Made by a program: the position numbers and the translations under genes. Positions 6,857 through 13,271 of a stretch of 15,371 bases of DNA are shown here, piece after piece (positions within the stretch are counted from its first letter, which is position 1; each line of letters begins with the position of its first letter). Source of the DNA: Minisyncoccota bacterium (GTDB taxonomy: Bacteria; Patescibacteriota; Minisyncoccia; Phycocordibacterales; UBA9973). The stretch covers positions 1 through 15,371 of the forward strand of contig JAOAUE010000022.1 in the NCBI GenBank assembly GCA_030157745.1. The letters are read 5' to 3'. A model generated the notes under the pieces. It saw only the letters and a list, made by a program, of their open reading frames with translations. It was not told where the DNA came from and did not search any database.

Positions 6857-7306
6857 ATGAAAAAGAATTCTTCACGCGGTTTCACTCTTATTGAACTTTT
6901 GGTGGTTATCGCAATTATTGGTATCCTAGCTTCTGTTGTTTTGGCTTCTCTAAACTCAGCTCGAACAAAAGGCGCTGATGCTGCTATCAAAAGTGGTATG
7001 GCAAACTCTAGAGCACAAGCTGAGATCTATTATGATACAAACAGCAACTATACATCAGTTTGTACAGGTGCAGGCGGTATCAGTTCTATCCTAGCCGCTG
7101 CTGCTTCAACTGCAGGTATTGCTACAGTTTCTAACGATGCTGTTGCTTCTGCGACTGTAGCTGCTTGTAATGACGCAGCTGGTGCTTGGGCAGCAGAAAT
7201 GCCACTTAAGACTTCAGGTGCTGGTTACTACTGTGTTGACTCAACAGGCGCTTCACAAACAAACGCTACTGTTCAACTAAGTGCTACTTCTACAACAGCT
7301 TGTTAA
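6857..7306 (+). CDS. pilA: Major type IV pilin precursor
   Basis: The 149-residue prepilin has a short basic leader 'MKKNSSRG' cleaved after Gly8. The mature N terminus 'FTLIELLVVIAIIGILASV' carries the class III signal motif with Glu at +5 (Glu13). A hydrophobic helix (9-32) is followed by a small Ala/Ser/Thr-rich globular domain. Cysteines are at 69, 104, 126 and 149; the last is the C-terminal residue, which suggests two disulfides, one pinning the C terminus. Its codon use (many GCT Ala codons) and higher G+C than its neighbours fit strong expression. It has its own promoter, a long leader and a strong terminator, so it is probably transcribed mainly alone. It is called major pilin because of this arrangement and the canonical signal. 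No Shine-Dalgarno site is seen before the ATG. Confidence 0.93.
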   Translation: MKKNSSRGFTLIELLVVIAIIGILASVVLASLNSARTKGADAAIKSGMANSRAQAEIYYDTNSNYTSVCTGAGGISSILAAAASTAGIATVSNDAVASATVAACNDAAGAWAAEMPLKTSGAGYYCVDSTGASQTNATVQLSATSTTAC

Positions 7307-7321
7307 TATTTGCTGTTTAAC

Positions 7322-7353
7322 AAAAAACCCGCTTTTGGCGGGTTTTTTGTTTT
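7322..7353 (+). terminator. Strong intrinsic terminator after pilin
   Basis: AAAAAACCCGC (7322-7332), loop TTTTG and GCGGGTTTTTT (7338-7348) form a perfect 11-bp stem, followed by GTTTT. It begins 15 bases after the pilin stop and separates the pilin transcript from the peptidase and minor-pilin genes. The A-tract on the left arm would also let it work on the other strand. Confidence 0.93.
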
Positions 7354-7369
7354 CTCAAAAACCTCACCA

Positions 7370-7378
7370 TGGTACAAT
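7370..7378 (+). promoter_or_regulatory. Extended -10 promoter placed for leaderless pilD mRNA
   Basis: TGG-TACAAT lies just behind the pilin terminator. The hexamer (7373-7378) ends exactly 6 bases before the peptidase ATG at 7385, so the expected start of transcription coincides with the A of that ATG. The six intervening bases (ATAAGT) hold no Shine-Dalgarno site. No clear -35 is visible. Confidence 0.7.
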
Positions 7379-7384
7379 ATAAGT

Positions 7385-8170
7385 ATGATTTTTTTACCAA
7401 TTTTTATTTTCGGGCTAGGTTTGATTATTGGTAGTTTTCTCAATGTTGTTATATTGAGATTAAATACTGGGTGGAGCATTGTTTCTGGTCGCAGTAAGTG
7501 TGATCGTTGTAACAAAAATCTTTCTTGGTATGAGCTTATCCCGGTATTCTCTTTTTTGGGGCTAAGAGGGAAATGTAAAGAATGTAAAGCTCCCATCTCT
7601 TTTCAAAACCCAGTCATAGAGCTAACAACTGCTATTGTGTTTGTGGTTTTGTATACCAAGGTATTCTTATCAAGTGGCTTTGGTTGGTTTTCTTTGGTAT
7701 CTTTTCTCGGTAGCGCAATTCTCGCTTCTCTTCTTATAGTCATCTTGGCTTATGATTTTAGGCACAAGATAATACCAGATAAAATAGTTTATCCTTTTAT
7801 TATTTTAGCCCTGGTTTCTATTTTTTGGAAAATTATTTTTATTACTGGTTTTTCTTTTGTACCGTTTTTGATTGCTGGTCCTGTTTTTGCGTCTCCTTTT
7901 TTCTTTATTTGGCTTTTTTCAAAAGGTTCTGCTATGGGTTTTGGAGATGTTAAGCTTGCTCTTGGAATGGGTTTTGTTCTTGGGTTAAGTGCTTCTTTGG
8001 CAACATTCCTACTTTCTTTTTGGATCGGTGCTATCGCAGGGCTTTTCTTGATAGCTCTGTCTCGAGCCAGTTTAAAAACCCAGGTCCCTTTTGCGCCATT
8101 TATGATCTTAGCCTTCTTTATAGTTACGACATGGGGGGTAACAATATCTAGTCTTTTTCCAATATGGTAA
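7385..8170 (+). CDS. pilD: Prepilin peptidase / N-methyltransferase (PilD family)
   Basis: From the ATG at 7385 the product is 261 residues. It opens with a helix 'FGLGLIIGSFLNVVILRL' (9-26), typical for the family. A cytoplasmic loop follows with paired CxxC motifs (Cys39/42 and Cys64/67), which mark the methylating, bifunctional type. The two aspartyl protease sites are Asp124 ('AYDFRHKIIPD') and Asp188 ('GFGDVK'). About seven to eight membrane helices are present. It cleaves the leader from the pilins encoded around it and methylates the new N terminus. The same frame stays open upstream to a TTG at 7310, but that start would lie across the terminator hairpin and add a non-family extension. 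The ATG at 7385, just behind the promoter, is preferred. The gene overlaps the next one by 7 bases. Confidence 0.95.
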   Translation: MIFLPIFIFGLGLIIGSFLNVVILRLNTGWSIVSGRSKCDRCNKNLSWYELIPVFSFLGLRGKCKECKAPISFQNPVIELTTAIVFVVLYTKVFLSSGFGWFSLVSFLGSAILASLLIVILAYDFRHKIIPDKIVYPFIILALVSIFWKIIFITGFSFVPFLIAGPVFASPFFFIWLFSKGSAMGFGDVKLALGMGFVLGLSASLATFLLSFWIGAIAGLFLIALSRASLKTQVPFAPFMILAFFIVTTWGVTISSLFPIW

Positions 8171-8856
8171 AAAATATTTTTTCACAAAAAAAACATTCGC
8201 TGACAATATCTGCATACACAAAACAGTCAGGTGTAACGTTGATGGAGTTAATGGTTGTTTTAGGTATAGTGGCTCTTGTTTCTAGTGTTTTACTTTTTAA
8301 TTACTCAGATTTTAGTACCAATATTTCAATAAGAAACTTATCCCAAGAAGTCGCCCTTGCTATTCGTAAGTCTCAAACTTATGCAACTAGTGTTCAAGGT
8401 GTGAGTATTTCCGGAGGAGATAGAAGTTATCCGTCTTATGGTATAGTTTTTTCTTTGGAGGCAAATTCTTCCCCTTATTTACCAACTTCGAAAAGGTTTA
8501 TTTCTTTTGCTGATATAGTGCCAGACGGTGAGAGTTTGCCAAATAAGATCTATGATTCAGCTGGCAGTGAATGTGGAAATGTAGCTTCTATGAGCGAATG
8601 TTTAGAATCTATAACCATCACTAGTGCTGATAGTTTGTTCCAAATAGAAACAGACGCCACAGGGCTTATTTCTTCAGGTACTGTTTCTATAACCTTTCGA
8701 AGACCAAGCCCCGACGCCATAATTTGCTTCATCCCTTCTGGTGAATCAGCATGTTTACCTGATACAATTTCTTATGTTAGTTTATATTTTAAATCAGCTA
8801 AAGATTTGGTGAGAAAGGTTTCTGTCTGGAATACTGGCCAAATAAATGTAGAGTAA
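8164..8856 (+). CDS. Minor pilin, GspH/FimT-like
   Basis: The 230-residue prepilin has a long leader of 23 residues ending in 'TKQSG'. After cleavage the mature sequence starts 'VTLMELMVVLGIVALVSSV', with Val instead of Phe at +1 and the conserved Glu at +5 (Glu28). The helix is followed by 'IRNLSQEVALAIRKSQTYA' (56-74), a helical stretch like that of the FimT/GspH family, and a beta-rich C-terminal domain with four cysteines in two nearby pairs. The order H-J-I-X in this cluster matches the initiating complex of minor pilins in type IV pili and type II secretion. The ATG overlaps the end of the peptidase gene (ATGGTAA), so translation is probably coupled. Confidence 0.82.
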   Translation: MVKNIFSQKKHSLTISAYTKQSGVTLMELMVVLGIVALVSSVLLFNYSDFSTNISIRNLSQEVALAIRKSQTYATSVQGVSISGGDRSYPSYGIVFSLEANSSPYLPTSKRFISFADIVPDGESLPNKIYDSAGSECGNVASMSECLESITITSADSLFQIETDATGLISSGTVSITFRRPSPDAIICFIPSGESACLPDTISYVSLYFKSAKDLVRKVSVWNTGQINVE

Positions 8857-8858
8857 TT

Positions 8859-9455
8859 ATGAATATTTCTAATAAAAAACTAAATAAAAATCAAAAAGGC
8901 TTCACTCTTGTAGAGCTTATGGTTTCTTTGTCAATATTCATTATTGTTGTGCTTGCAGCTGTCGGGTCACTTTATACAGTCAATAATGCTTCTAGAAAGG
9001 TTCAGGCTATGCGTAGTGTCCTTGATAACCTAAATTTTGCCATAGAGTCATTATCCAGATCAGTTAGAACCTCGAACTCAGTTGTGTGCGGAGGGTCACT
9101 CAATATATCTGGCAACCCAAACTGTCCTTTCGCAGATCAAAGTCAAACATCAATGCTTTTGGTAGACTCTACAATAGGAGTAGACACTTTGGTTGAGTAT
9201 AGACTCGGTTTTTATCCAAATGGTAATGGCGCTATTCAAAAAAGAAATCAAGAATCAGGCGTTTGGACCAACTGGATTTCTCTTACCTCACCAGAGATAG
9301 ATATCGAAAAACTTATTTTTTATGTAGACGGTGCTAGTTCAACTGACTCTGCACAAACTAACGTTTCTGTTTTTGTAAAAGGATCTGCCACAACAGGGGA
9401 TTCTGTTGCTCCGTTTTCTATACAAACTTATTTATCTCAAAGAACTACAGAATAA
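8859..9455 (+). CDS. Minor pilin, GspJ/PilW-like
   Basis: The 198-residue prepilin has the leader 'MNISNKKLNKNQKG', cleaved after Gly14. The mature sequence 'FTLVELMVSLSIFIIVVLAAV' has Glu at +5 (Glu19). The stretch 'LDNLNFAIESLSRSVRTSN' (55-73) is typical of the GspJ/PilW group, which has a helix ending in 'l.R.vR.s'. Cys77 and Cys89 may form a disulfide. A beta-rich domain follows. It probably forms part of the pilus tip or priming complex with the adjacent minor pilins. It begins 2 bases after the previous stop, with the junction TAATTATG. The assignment to J rather than another minor pilin class rests on gene order and this helix. Confidence 0.78.
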   Translation: MNISNKKLNKNQKGFTLVELMVSLSIFIIVVLAAVGSLYTVNNASRKVQAMRSVLDNLNFAIESLSRSVRTSNSVVCGGSLNISGNPNCPFADQSQTSMLLVDSTIGVDTLVEYRLGFYPNGNGAIQKRNQESGVWTNWISLTSPEIDIEKLIFYVDGASSTDSAQTNVSVFVKGSATTGDSVAPFSIQTYLSQRTTE

Positions 9456-9457
9456 TT

Positions 9458-10051
9458 ATGAAAAATACAAACTTACAAAAAAATGGATTTACTTTGGTTG
9501 AGACGTTAATAGCTGTTTTGATACTCACTATTTCTATAGGAGGACTTTTATCTTTGGCTGCGGGCGGATTTTTCTCTGTTCGATATTCGCGCAACCAAAT
9601 AATCGCAAATAGTCTTTTACAAGAATCTATAGAGTATGTTAGAAATACTAGGGATACATCTTTTTTACAAGGTAGAGGTTGGGGTGGATGGAAAAGTTCC
9701 CTCAATGTTGATGGCTCCGGCAACTTAACAGGTGGCTCTACGGATGGATGCTTCAGTAGCGATGGGTGTATAGTTGATCCTTATACTTCTGGCAACAAAA
9801 TAAAGGCTTGTAGTGGCACTTGCCCAAACATCTCTTATTATCCTGACAATAGTTTTTATGGTTACAGTAATTCTTATCCTTTTACTATTACAAACCCTGC
9901 CTATCAAACGTCTTTTGTTAGAACTATAAAACTAACACCCTCAAGTGTTACTGATGACCAAGTCATTGTTACAGCTAGTATCTCTTGGCTAAACGGCACA
10001 AATACTAAAATAATTACTCAAAAAGATTTGATAACAAATTGGACACCATAA
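9458..10051 (+). CDS. Minor pilin, GspI/PilV-like
   Basis: The 197-residue prepilin has the leader 'MKNTNLQKNG', cleaved after Gly10. The mature sequence 'FTLVETLIAVLILTISIGGL' has Glu at +5 (Glu15) and the 'ETLIAVLIL' pattern usual for PilV/GspI. Next comes 'NQIIANSLLQESIEYVRNTRD' (46-66), also family-like. The C-terminal domain is rich in Gly, Ser, Tyr and Asn and has four Cys in a short span (98, 104, 118, 122), larger than a standard GspI domain; it could be a specialised tip domain. The junction with the gene before is TAATTATG. With the next gene it overlaps by one base (TAATG). Confidence 0.8.
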   Translation: MKNTNLQKNGFTLVETLIAVLILTISIGGLLSLAAGGFFSVRYSRNQIIANSLLQESIEYVRNTRDTSFLQGRGWGGWKSSLNVDGSGNLTGGSTDGCFSSDGCIVDPYTSGNKIKACSGTCPNISYYPDNSFYGYSNSYPFTITNPAYQTSFVRTIKLTPSSVTDDQVIVTASISWLNGTNTKIITQKDLITNWTP

Positions 10052-10533
10052 TGAATAATCAAAAAAAACAAAAAAATATTTCTGGTTTTGCGATGCTTTT
10101 CACTGTGCTTATTATAAGTCTGATACTTTCTATTTCTCTAGGTATATCAAATATTACCCTCAAACAAACAATACTTTCTTCTCTAGCAAAAGACTCACAA
10201 ATCGCGTTTTATCAAGCTGACGCTGCTATAGAGTGTGGGATGTACTACGATACAAACGATACATTCCCCTTAGGAACAGAGGTATCGGGCGCAACTACAC
10301 AAATAACTTGCGGTAACAACACTTTTGATATTGATTACACTGTTAGTTATGATGATTATTTTGTTTTTAAACAAACAGCGACTTCTTCTGCGGAGCCTTG
10401 TTCTACTGTTGTCTTTGACAAGGTAACAAATGCTTTAACTGAAGAGAGTATAGTCAAAGGCATAGGTTATAGTGTTTGTGGCGAAAGCCCTAGGCAGGTA
10501 CAAAGAGCCCTACAGGTAACGTATGGTAAATAG
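10051..10533 (+). CDS. Minor pilin, PilX-like (GspK position)
   Basis: The 160-residue product from the ATG at 10051 has a basic leader, 'MNNQKKQKNISG', then 'FAMLFTVLIISLILSISLG' and 'IAFYQADAAIECGMYYD'. The helix followed by 'AF.Q.DAAIE.G' is the pattern of PilX N-terminal-domain proteins. There is no Glu at +5 (Phe17 instead), which is also the case for GspK and many PilX proteins and fits the tip-most subunit. Cysteines are in four places (first at 62). The frame is open back to a TTG at 10039, but the ATG at 10051 overlaps the upstream stop as TAATG, a typical coupled start, and gives a normal leader. It ends 13 bases before ligA. Confidence 0.75.
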   Translation: MNNQKKQKNISGFAMLFTVLIISLILSISLGISNITLKQTILSSLAKDSQIAFYQADAAIECGMYYDTNDTFPLGTEVSGATTQITCGNNTFDIDYTVSYDDYFVFKQTATSSAEPCSTVVFDKVTNALTEESIVKGIGYSVCGESPRQVQRALQVTYGK

Positions 10534-10546
10534 TCTTGTATTTTAA

Positions 10547-12547
10547 ATGAACAAAAAAGATGCAGAAATAAGAATAAAAAATCTTAGGAAAGAGATTGAA
10601 AAGCATGCCAGGGATTACTATGAAAATGATAGTCCCACTATCAGCGATGAGATTTATGACTCTTTGGTTAGAGAGATTAAATCTTTAGAAAAGGATTATC
10701 CAGAGTATTTTGATCCAAACTTTATTATTTATCGTGTTGGAGGGAAACCTCTTCCATATTTTCAAAAGAAAAACCATTCCATCAGGATGCTCTCACTAAG
10801 CGACTGTTTTTCTTTTTCAGAGCTTTGGGATTGGCAAAAAAGAATACAAAAACTAGCTCCCAAAGAAAGTTTTGAGTATTTTGCTGAGCTCAAAATGGAT
10901 GGTCTTGCTTGTTCTCTCATTTACAAAGACGGCGTTTTGGAAAGTGCTGTTACTCGCGGTGATGGAGAGGTAGGGGAAGATATAACACAAAATGTAAAGA
11001 CCATTTCCTCTGTGCCCATAGTTTTAAAATCCAAAGATAAAGGGCTAACTGAAATTCGAGGAGAGATAGTCATGGCAAAAAGCACTCTCACAAGGCTTAA
11101 CAAAAAATACACCAAAGAAGGCAAAGCGCTTCTTGCTAACACTCGCAACGCTGCCGCTGGCTCTGTACGACAACTAGACTCTCGCCTGACTGCTGAGAGG
11201 AGCTTGGACTTTTTTGCTTGGGATATTGCTCAAAGTCCAAAAGACCTTTCTTCTCATAGTGATGAGCATAAATATTTGGTGGAGCTCGGCTTTCTAGTTG
11301 CTCCATTTGAAAAAGTTTGTAAGAACTTGGAAGATATAGAAAAAACTATTTTGGAAATAGAAGGCAAAAGGGAGAGTTTGGATTATGGAACTGATGGAGT
11401 TGTGGTACAAGTCAACCAGCTTTCCCTCCACAATACTTTAGGCATAGTCGGTAAAGCGCCAAGATATGCTATCGCTTATAAATATCCAGCAGAACAAGCC
11501 ACAACCACTGTTACTGATATTTCTGTGCAAGTAGGACGCACAGGAGTGCTCACTCCACTGGCTCACTTTGTACCAACAAAAGTTGCCGGATCAACTGTAT
11601 CCAAAGCGACCCTTCACAATATAGACCAAATCCGTAGGCTCGATGTGCGTGTCGGTGACACAGTCATCATTCAAAAAGCAGGAGACGTGATACCTGAAGT
11701 TGTCGAAGTGCTCAAAAATTTAAGACCAAACAAAACCAAAGTTTTTGAAATGCCAAAAGTTTGTCCTGAATGTGGTGAAGCAGTTGAACAAAGAAAAGGA
11801 GTAACAGGTGAAGATAGTGTTGGGTATTTTTGTACAAACAGAGAGTGTCCTGCCAAGCAAACCAAAAACCTTATTCATTTTGTTAGAGTGCTAGAGATAT
11901 ATGAGGTGGGACCAAAGATAGTAGAGCGCCTTCAAGAAGAGGGACTAATCACAGACGCTTCTGACCTTTTCTCTTTGGAAGAGCCTGACTTGGCAGGACT
12001 TGAACGTTTCGGAGCAAAAAGTGCTGAAAATATAATCAGAGAAATACAGTCCAAGAAAAACCCACCACTTGATAAGTTCATCGGTAGTTTAGGAATACTC
12101 CATGTGGGGGAACAGACCGCTCGAGACTTGGCGCTACACTTCAAAACTTTTGAAAAGTTTTGGAATTCTTCCAAAGAAGATTTGGACAGTATAGAAAATA
12201 TCGGTCCGGCAGTAGTAGAGAGTATCGCGAGTTACACAAAAAGTAAGTTTGGAAATCACTTTATAAAAAAGCTCTTTGATAGAGGTGTTAAGCCAGTTTC
12301 CATCCAAATAAAAAAAGGCGGAGCTTTCGAAGGTAAGACCTTCGTACTCACTGGTACACTAGAGACTCTATCTAGAGAAGAAGCCAAGAAAATTATTCAA
12401 AATAATGGCGGTAAGGTAGCAAGTAGTGTTTCAGCAAAGACTGATTTTGTACTAGCAGGTGAGAATGCCGGCTCAAAACTTGCAGAGGCAGAAAAGTTGA
12501 AAGTAAAAGTTTTGGCTGAAGCAGAATTTCTAAAAATAGGGAAATAA
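10547..12547 (+). CDS. ligA: NAD-dependent DNA ligase LigA
   Basis: The 666-residue product is full length for LigA. Domains in order: Ia NAD-binding domain (1-70, 'YYENDSPTISDEIYDSL'); adenylation domain with catalytic Lys116 in 'ELKMDG', 'TRGDGEVGEDITQN' and 'ANTRNAAAGSVRQLD'; OB fold with 'VQVGRTGVLTPLAHF'; zinc finger with Cys406, 409, 429 and 434; helix-hairpin-helix repeats (about 445-585, 'LGILHVGEQTARDLA'); and BRCT domain (about 590-666, 'FVLTGTL'). It seals nicks between Okazaki fragments and in repair. The segment after the zinc finger reads 'LEIYEVGPKIVERL', where most LigA have 'MDIEGLGEKLIEQL'. It lies 13 bases after the PilX-like gene with no terminator between, so it may be partly expressed from the minor-pilin operon. 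No ribosome-binding site is apparent. Confidence 0.98.
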   Translation: MNKKDAEIRIKNLRKEIEKHARDYYENDSPTISDEIYDSLVREIKSLEKDYPEYFDPNFIIYRVGGKPLPYFQKKNHSIRMLSLSDCFSFSELWDWQKRIQKLAPKESFEYFAELKMDGLACSLIYKDGVLESAVTRGDGEVGEDITQNVKTISSVPIVLKSKDKGLTEIRGEIVMAKSTLTRLNKKYTKEGKALLANTRNAAAGSVRQLDSRLTAERSLDFFAWDIAQSPKDLSSHSDEHKYLVELGFLVAPFEKVCKNLEDIEKTILEIEGKRESLDYGTDGVVVQVNQLSLHNTLGIVGKAPRYAIAYKYPAEQATTTVTDISVQVGRTGVLTPLAHFVPTKVAGSTVSKATLHNIDQIRRLDVRVGDTVIIQKAGDVIPEVVEVLKNLRPNKTKVFEMPKVCPECGEAVEQRKGVTGEDSVGYFCTNRECPAKQTKNLIHFVRVLEIYEVGPKIVERLQEEGLITDASDLFSLEEPDLAGLERFGAKSAENIIREIQSKKNPPLDKFIGSLGILHVGEQTARDLALHFKTFEKFWNSSKEDLDSIENIGPAVVESIASYTKSKFGNHFIKKLFDRGVKPVSIQIKKGGAFEGKTFVLTGTLETLSREEAKKIIQNNGGKVASSVSAKTDFVLAGENAGSKLAEAEKLKVKVLAEAEFLKIGK

Positions 12548-12574
12548 AAAAATGGCTAGATCTTGCCTAGCCAT
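12541..12574 (-). terminator. Intrinsic terminator for the leftward gene
   Basis: ATGGCTAG (12552-12559) and CTAGCCAT (12567-12574) pair into an 8-bp stem with a 7-base loop. On the - strand the hairpin is followed by TTTTTTATTTC, a good T-tract, which overlaps the ligA stop codon. On the + strand only GTAACTTATT follows, so rightward termination after ligA would be weaker. It lies 33 bases past the stop of the - strand gene. Confidence 0.75.
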
Positions 12575-12607
12575 GTAACTTATTAGAGTTTTACTTAGTA
12601 AGTACAT

Positions 12608-12901
12608 TTATATAAAAGATAAAGAAAAAAATAAAACAAAGCCAAAAGAAAGAAGTGTTGCCGTTAATGCAAATTCAAAGTACATATATCCTTCTTTTTT
12701 TAAAAGACGTTTAACAGTGTAGTAGGCTATGTTAAATATTGATAACAATAAGACTCCGCTTAATAGTTTTGCTATTTTTAACCACGAAATAAAACTTTCT
12801 TTCTGATTATAAATAGCCAACCAATTAGCTATTGTAACTATTGTACTAACTATTACTGCTATTACTAATAAAATAACAAGTATCTTTTTATGCTTTTTCA
12901 T
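12608..12901 (-). CDS. Hypothetical small three-helix membrane protein
   Basis: I do not recognise this 97-residue protein. It starts with a Lys-rich segment (MKKHKK) and has three likely membrane helices (about 6-27, 44-63 and 74-96), with a Lys/Arg-rich loop 'KRLLKKEG' (64-71) that should be cytoplasmic. No catalytic motif or Cys is seen. It is the only gene on the - strand in the window and is flanked by its own promoter-like and terminator-like elements. It is noticeably richer in A+T than ligA and gatA. The ATG at 12901 is about 12 bases from the predicted transcription start and has no clear Shine-Dalgarno site. The good promoter and hydrophobic layout argue for a real gene. Confidence 0.68.
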   Translation of the reverse strand: MKKHKKILVILLVIAVIVSTIVTIANWLAIYNQKESFISWLKIAKLLSGVLLLSIFNIAYYTVKRLLKKEGYMYFEFALTATLLSFGFVLFFSLSFI

Positions 12902-12919
12902 TTATATTAATTTTACTAA

Positions 12920-12948
12920 ATTAAATCATGCTCTATTACGTAAGTCAA
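12920..12948 (-). promoter_or_regulatory. Promoter of the small membrane gene
   Basis: Read on the - strand: TTGACT (12948-12943), a 17-base spacer, then TTTAAT (12925-12920). TGA directly before the hexamer makes it an extended -10. This is the best complete -35/-10 pair in the window. Transcription would start near 12913. Confidence 0.7.
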
Positions 12949-12972
12949 TATAATGAAATAAAATAGAAATTT

Positions 12973-12981
12973 TGTTATCAT
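12973..12981 (+). promoter_or_regulatory. Extended -10 promoter placed for leaderless gatC mRNA
   Basis: TGT-TATCAT ends 6 bases before the gatC ATG (12988), so transcription should begin at the ATG. The six bases between (ATAGCC) hold no ribosome-binding site. The geometry is the same as at the peptidase gene. It is divergent to the promoter of the small - strand gene. Confidence 0.55.
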
Positions 12982-12987
12982 ATAGCC

Positions 12988-13269
12988 ATGATCGAATCAA
13001 AAACTATAGACAACTTGGCTCGTTTGGCGAGACTTTCTATCCCAGAAGAAGAAAAAGAAGCTTTGGTAAAAGATATCAACAACATGGTTCTATTTATCGA
13101 TGTTATACAAAAAGTATCTTTGCCAAATCAAGGCGAAACAAAATTTGAGCAAAAAAACGTAGCTCGCGCAGATGAGGTAGCGCCTCTAGAGAGCGCTTAT
13201 GATTTGGTTGAGGCAGCACCGTTACACAAAGATGGTTTTGTGCAAGTACCAAAAGTAATAGGAGAATAA
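12988..13269 (+). CDS. gatC: Asp-tRNA(Asn)/Glu-tRNA(Gln) amidotransferase subunit C
   Basis: The 93-residue product has normal GatC length. It shows 'IDNLARLARLSIPEEE' (7-22), the family start, and 'EVAPLESAYDLVEAAPLHKDGFVQVPKVIGE' across the C-terminal third, where 'D.v..AP...dgff.VPkvi' is the GatC hallmark. GatC wraps around GatA and GatB and stabilises the complex that amidates Glu-tRNA(Gln) and/or Asp-tRNA(Asn). It sits 2 bases before gatA; the junction is TAATTATG. The gatA ribosome-binding site lies inside its last codons. gatB is not in this window. Confidence 0.96.
   Translation: MIESKTIDNLARLARLSIPEEEKEALVKDINNMVLFIDVIQKVSLPNQGETKFEQKNVARADEVAPLESAYDLVEAAPLHKDGFVQVPKVIGE
13260..13264 (+). 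promoter_or_regulatory. Shine-Dalgarno site of gatA
   Basis: AGGAG, 7 bases before the gatA ATG and inside the last codons of gatC, is the clearest ribosome-binding site in the window. It shows that the host can use such sites although most starts here lack one. Confidence 0.75.
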
Positions 13270-13271
13270 TT

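Noticed and set aside
7310..7384. N-terminal extension of the peptidase from a TTG at 7310
   Set aside because: The extension is encoded by the terminator hairpin, and its sequence (LFNKKPAFGGFFVF) is not part of the family; the ATG at 7385 fits the family and the promoter.
7303..7596. Open frame on the - strand across the pilin terminator and peptidase start
   Set aside because: It reads through the terminator hairpin and lies opposite conserved peptidase sequence; no family features or start signals are seen.
8186..8193. A8 tract in the leader of the GspH-like pilin (also A8 and A7 at 10061-10076, A7 at 9477-9483) as phase-variable slippage sites
   Set aside because: Runs of A that encode Lys are common throughout this A+T-rich window, including in housekeeping genes; there is no evidence of length variation.
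9445..9723. Open frame of 92 codons on the - strand opposite the PilV-like gene
   Set aside because: It is a shadow of a convincing prepilin gene, and its composition follows from the opposite strand.
10039..10050. TTG start four codons upstream for the PilX-like gene
   Set aside because: The ATG at 10051 overlaps the preceding stop as TAATG and gives a normal basic leader.
494..10533. Type II secretion system instead of type IV pilus
   Set aside because: Presence of PilT, the major pilin with its own strong transcription unit, and absence of a secretin and GspC-like genes favour a pilus.
12592..12604. 13-base palindrome TACTTA-G-TAAGTA downstream of the ligA terminator hairpin
   Set aside because: It is short, A+T-rich, without a T-tract or a promoter beside it; it could be chance.
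12608..12901. Possibility that the lone - strand frame is spurious
   Set aside because: The + strand there has no gene, the product has three clean membrane helices, and promoter and terminator both match its direction, so it was kept as a gene.
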